From the NCBI GenBank assembly GCA_025960445.1, contig JAICIT010000161.1, positions 1 through 6,359 of the forward strand: 6,359 nucleotides of DNA. The letters are read 5' to 3'. Numbering within the stretch: position 1 is the first letter of the stretch; each line of letters opens with the position of its first letter. Positions 6,232-6,359 of this stretch are shown here, one piece after another. Origin of the DNA: Bradyrhizobium sp. (GTDB lineage Bacteria; Pseudomonadota; Alphaproteobacteria; Rhizobiales; Xanthobacteraceae). A program made the position numbers and the translations under genes. The notes under the pieces were generated by a model. It worked only from the letters and a program-made list of their open reading frames with translations, did no database searches and had not been told where the DNA came from.

Positions 6232-6359
6232 TCAGGCGTCGATCGCATCCTTGATCTTCTTGCGCGTCAATGGCAGATCGCGCAGCCGTTTTCCGGTGGC
6301 GTTGGCAATGGCGTTGGCGATCGACGCCGCCGGCGGTCCCTGCCCGTTTTCGCCACTGC
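6232..6359 (-). CDS. Molybdopterin-binding subunit of a xanthine dehydrogenase/aldehyde oxidase family hydroxylase, C-terminal end only
   Basis: Reading the minus strand into the window gives 41 complete codons and a TGA at 6234-6232; the rest of the gene lies beyond base 6359. The tail contains SGENGQGPP, then ASIANAIANATGKRLRDLPL. This fits the end of the large, molybdenum-cofactor subunit of xanthine dehydrogenase/isoquinoline oxidoreductase-type enzymes, where a GE..PP segment carries the catalytic glutamate and a helix with NATGKR(L/I)R.LP ends the protein. The Glu encoded at 6349-6351 would be that residue. These enzymes hydroxylate aldehydes or N-heterocycles with water and pass electrons through FeS subunits. 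Which subtype this is cannot be told from 41 residues. The quinone oxidoreductase gene follows 70 bases downstream on the same strand. Confidence 0.8.
   Translation of the reverse strand, partial: SGENGQGPPAASIANAIANATGKRLRDLPLTRKKIKDAIDA

Noticed and set aside
5601..6254. Plus-strand open frame (217 codons) opposite the quinone oxidoreductase
   Set aside because: It is antisense to a gene with QOR and NADPH-binding motifs and a perfect Shine-Dalgarno sequence; no motif seen in the shadow translation.

Overview
The window looks like chromosomal DNA from a GC-rich alphaproteobacterium, most likely of the Bradyrhizobium/Rhodopseudomonas/Afipia group. This rests on the high GC at third codon positions and on a periplasmic LTxxQ-type protein with a Gly-rich and Tyr/Trp-rich front half, a type I associate with that group. 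No search was run, so the taxonomy is inference. Five genes are visible and coding density is high: no gene-free stretch exceeds 100 bases. I see no tRNA, rRNA, CRISPR array, insertion sequence or phage gene.

Region 1 (1-1554, plus strand) is the 3' part of a gene that begins before the window. Its product has Gly-rich repeats, an aromatic Gly/Tyr segment and two tandem LTxxQ-type helical domains, each with one pair of cysteines.

Region 2 (1611-5123, plus strand) is a probable three-gene catabolic unit. It encodes a major facilitator permease of the anion:cation symporter (ACS) type, a family III (CaiB/BaiF) CoA-transferase and a CitE/HpcH-type CoA-ester lyase. The last two overlap by ATGA. 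The simplest reading is uptake of a small carboxylic acid, loading of CoA from a donor thioester, then retro-Claisen cleavage to acetyl-CoA (or another acyl-CoA) plus a 2-oxo acid. No hydratase or dehydrogenase lies in the unit, which fits a substrate that is already a 3-hydroxy diacid, such as malate or citramalate. The true substrate cannot be read from the sequence. A 7-bp inverted repeat in front of the CoA-transferase overlaps its ribosome binding site. A GC-rich hairpin follows the lyase.

Region 3 (5187-6359, minus strand) converges on region 2. It holds a complete zinc-free NADPH:quinone oxidoreductase of the medium-chain dehydrogenase family. Upstream of it is the C-terminal tail of a molybdopterin-binding hydroxylase large subunit (xanthine dehydrogenase/aldehyde oxidase family), cut by the window edge. 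A 71-base gap between them carries overlapping palindromes.

Nothing here is clearly a new kind of system. The points most worth checking are the substrate of the transporter/transferase/lyase unit, the inverted repeat at the transferase start, and the exact tandem duplication in the first protein.
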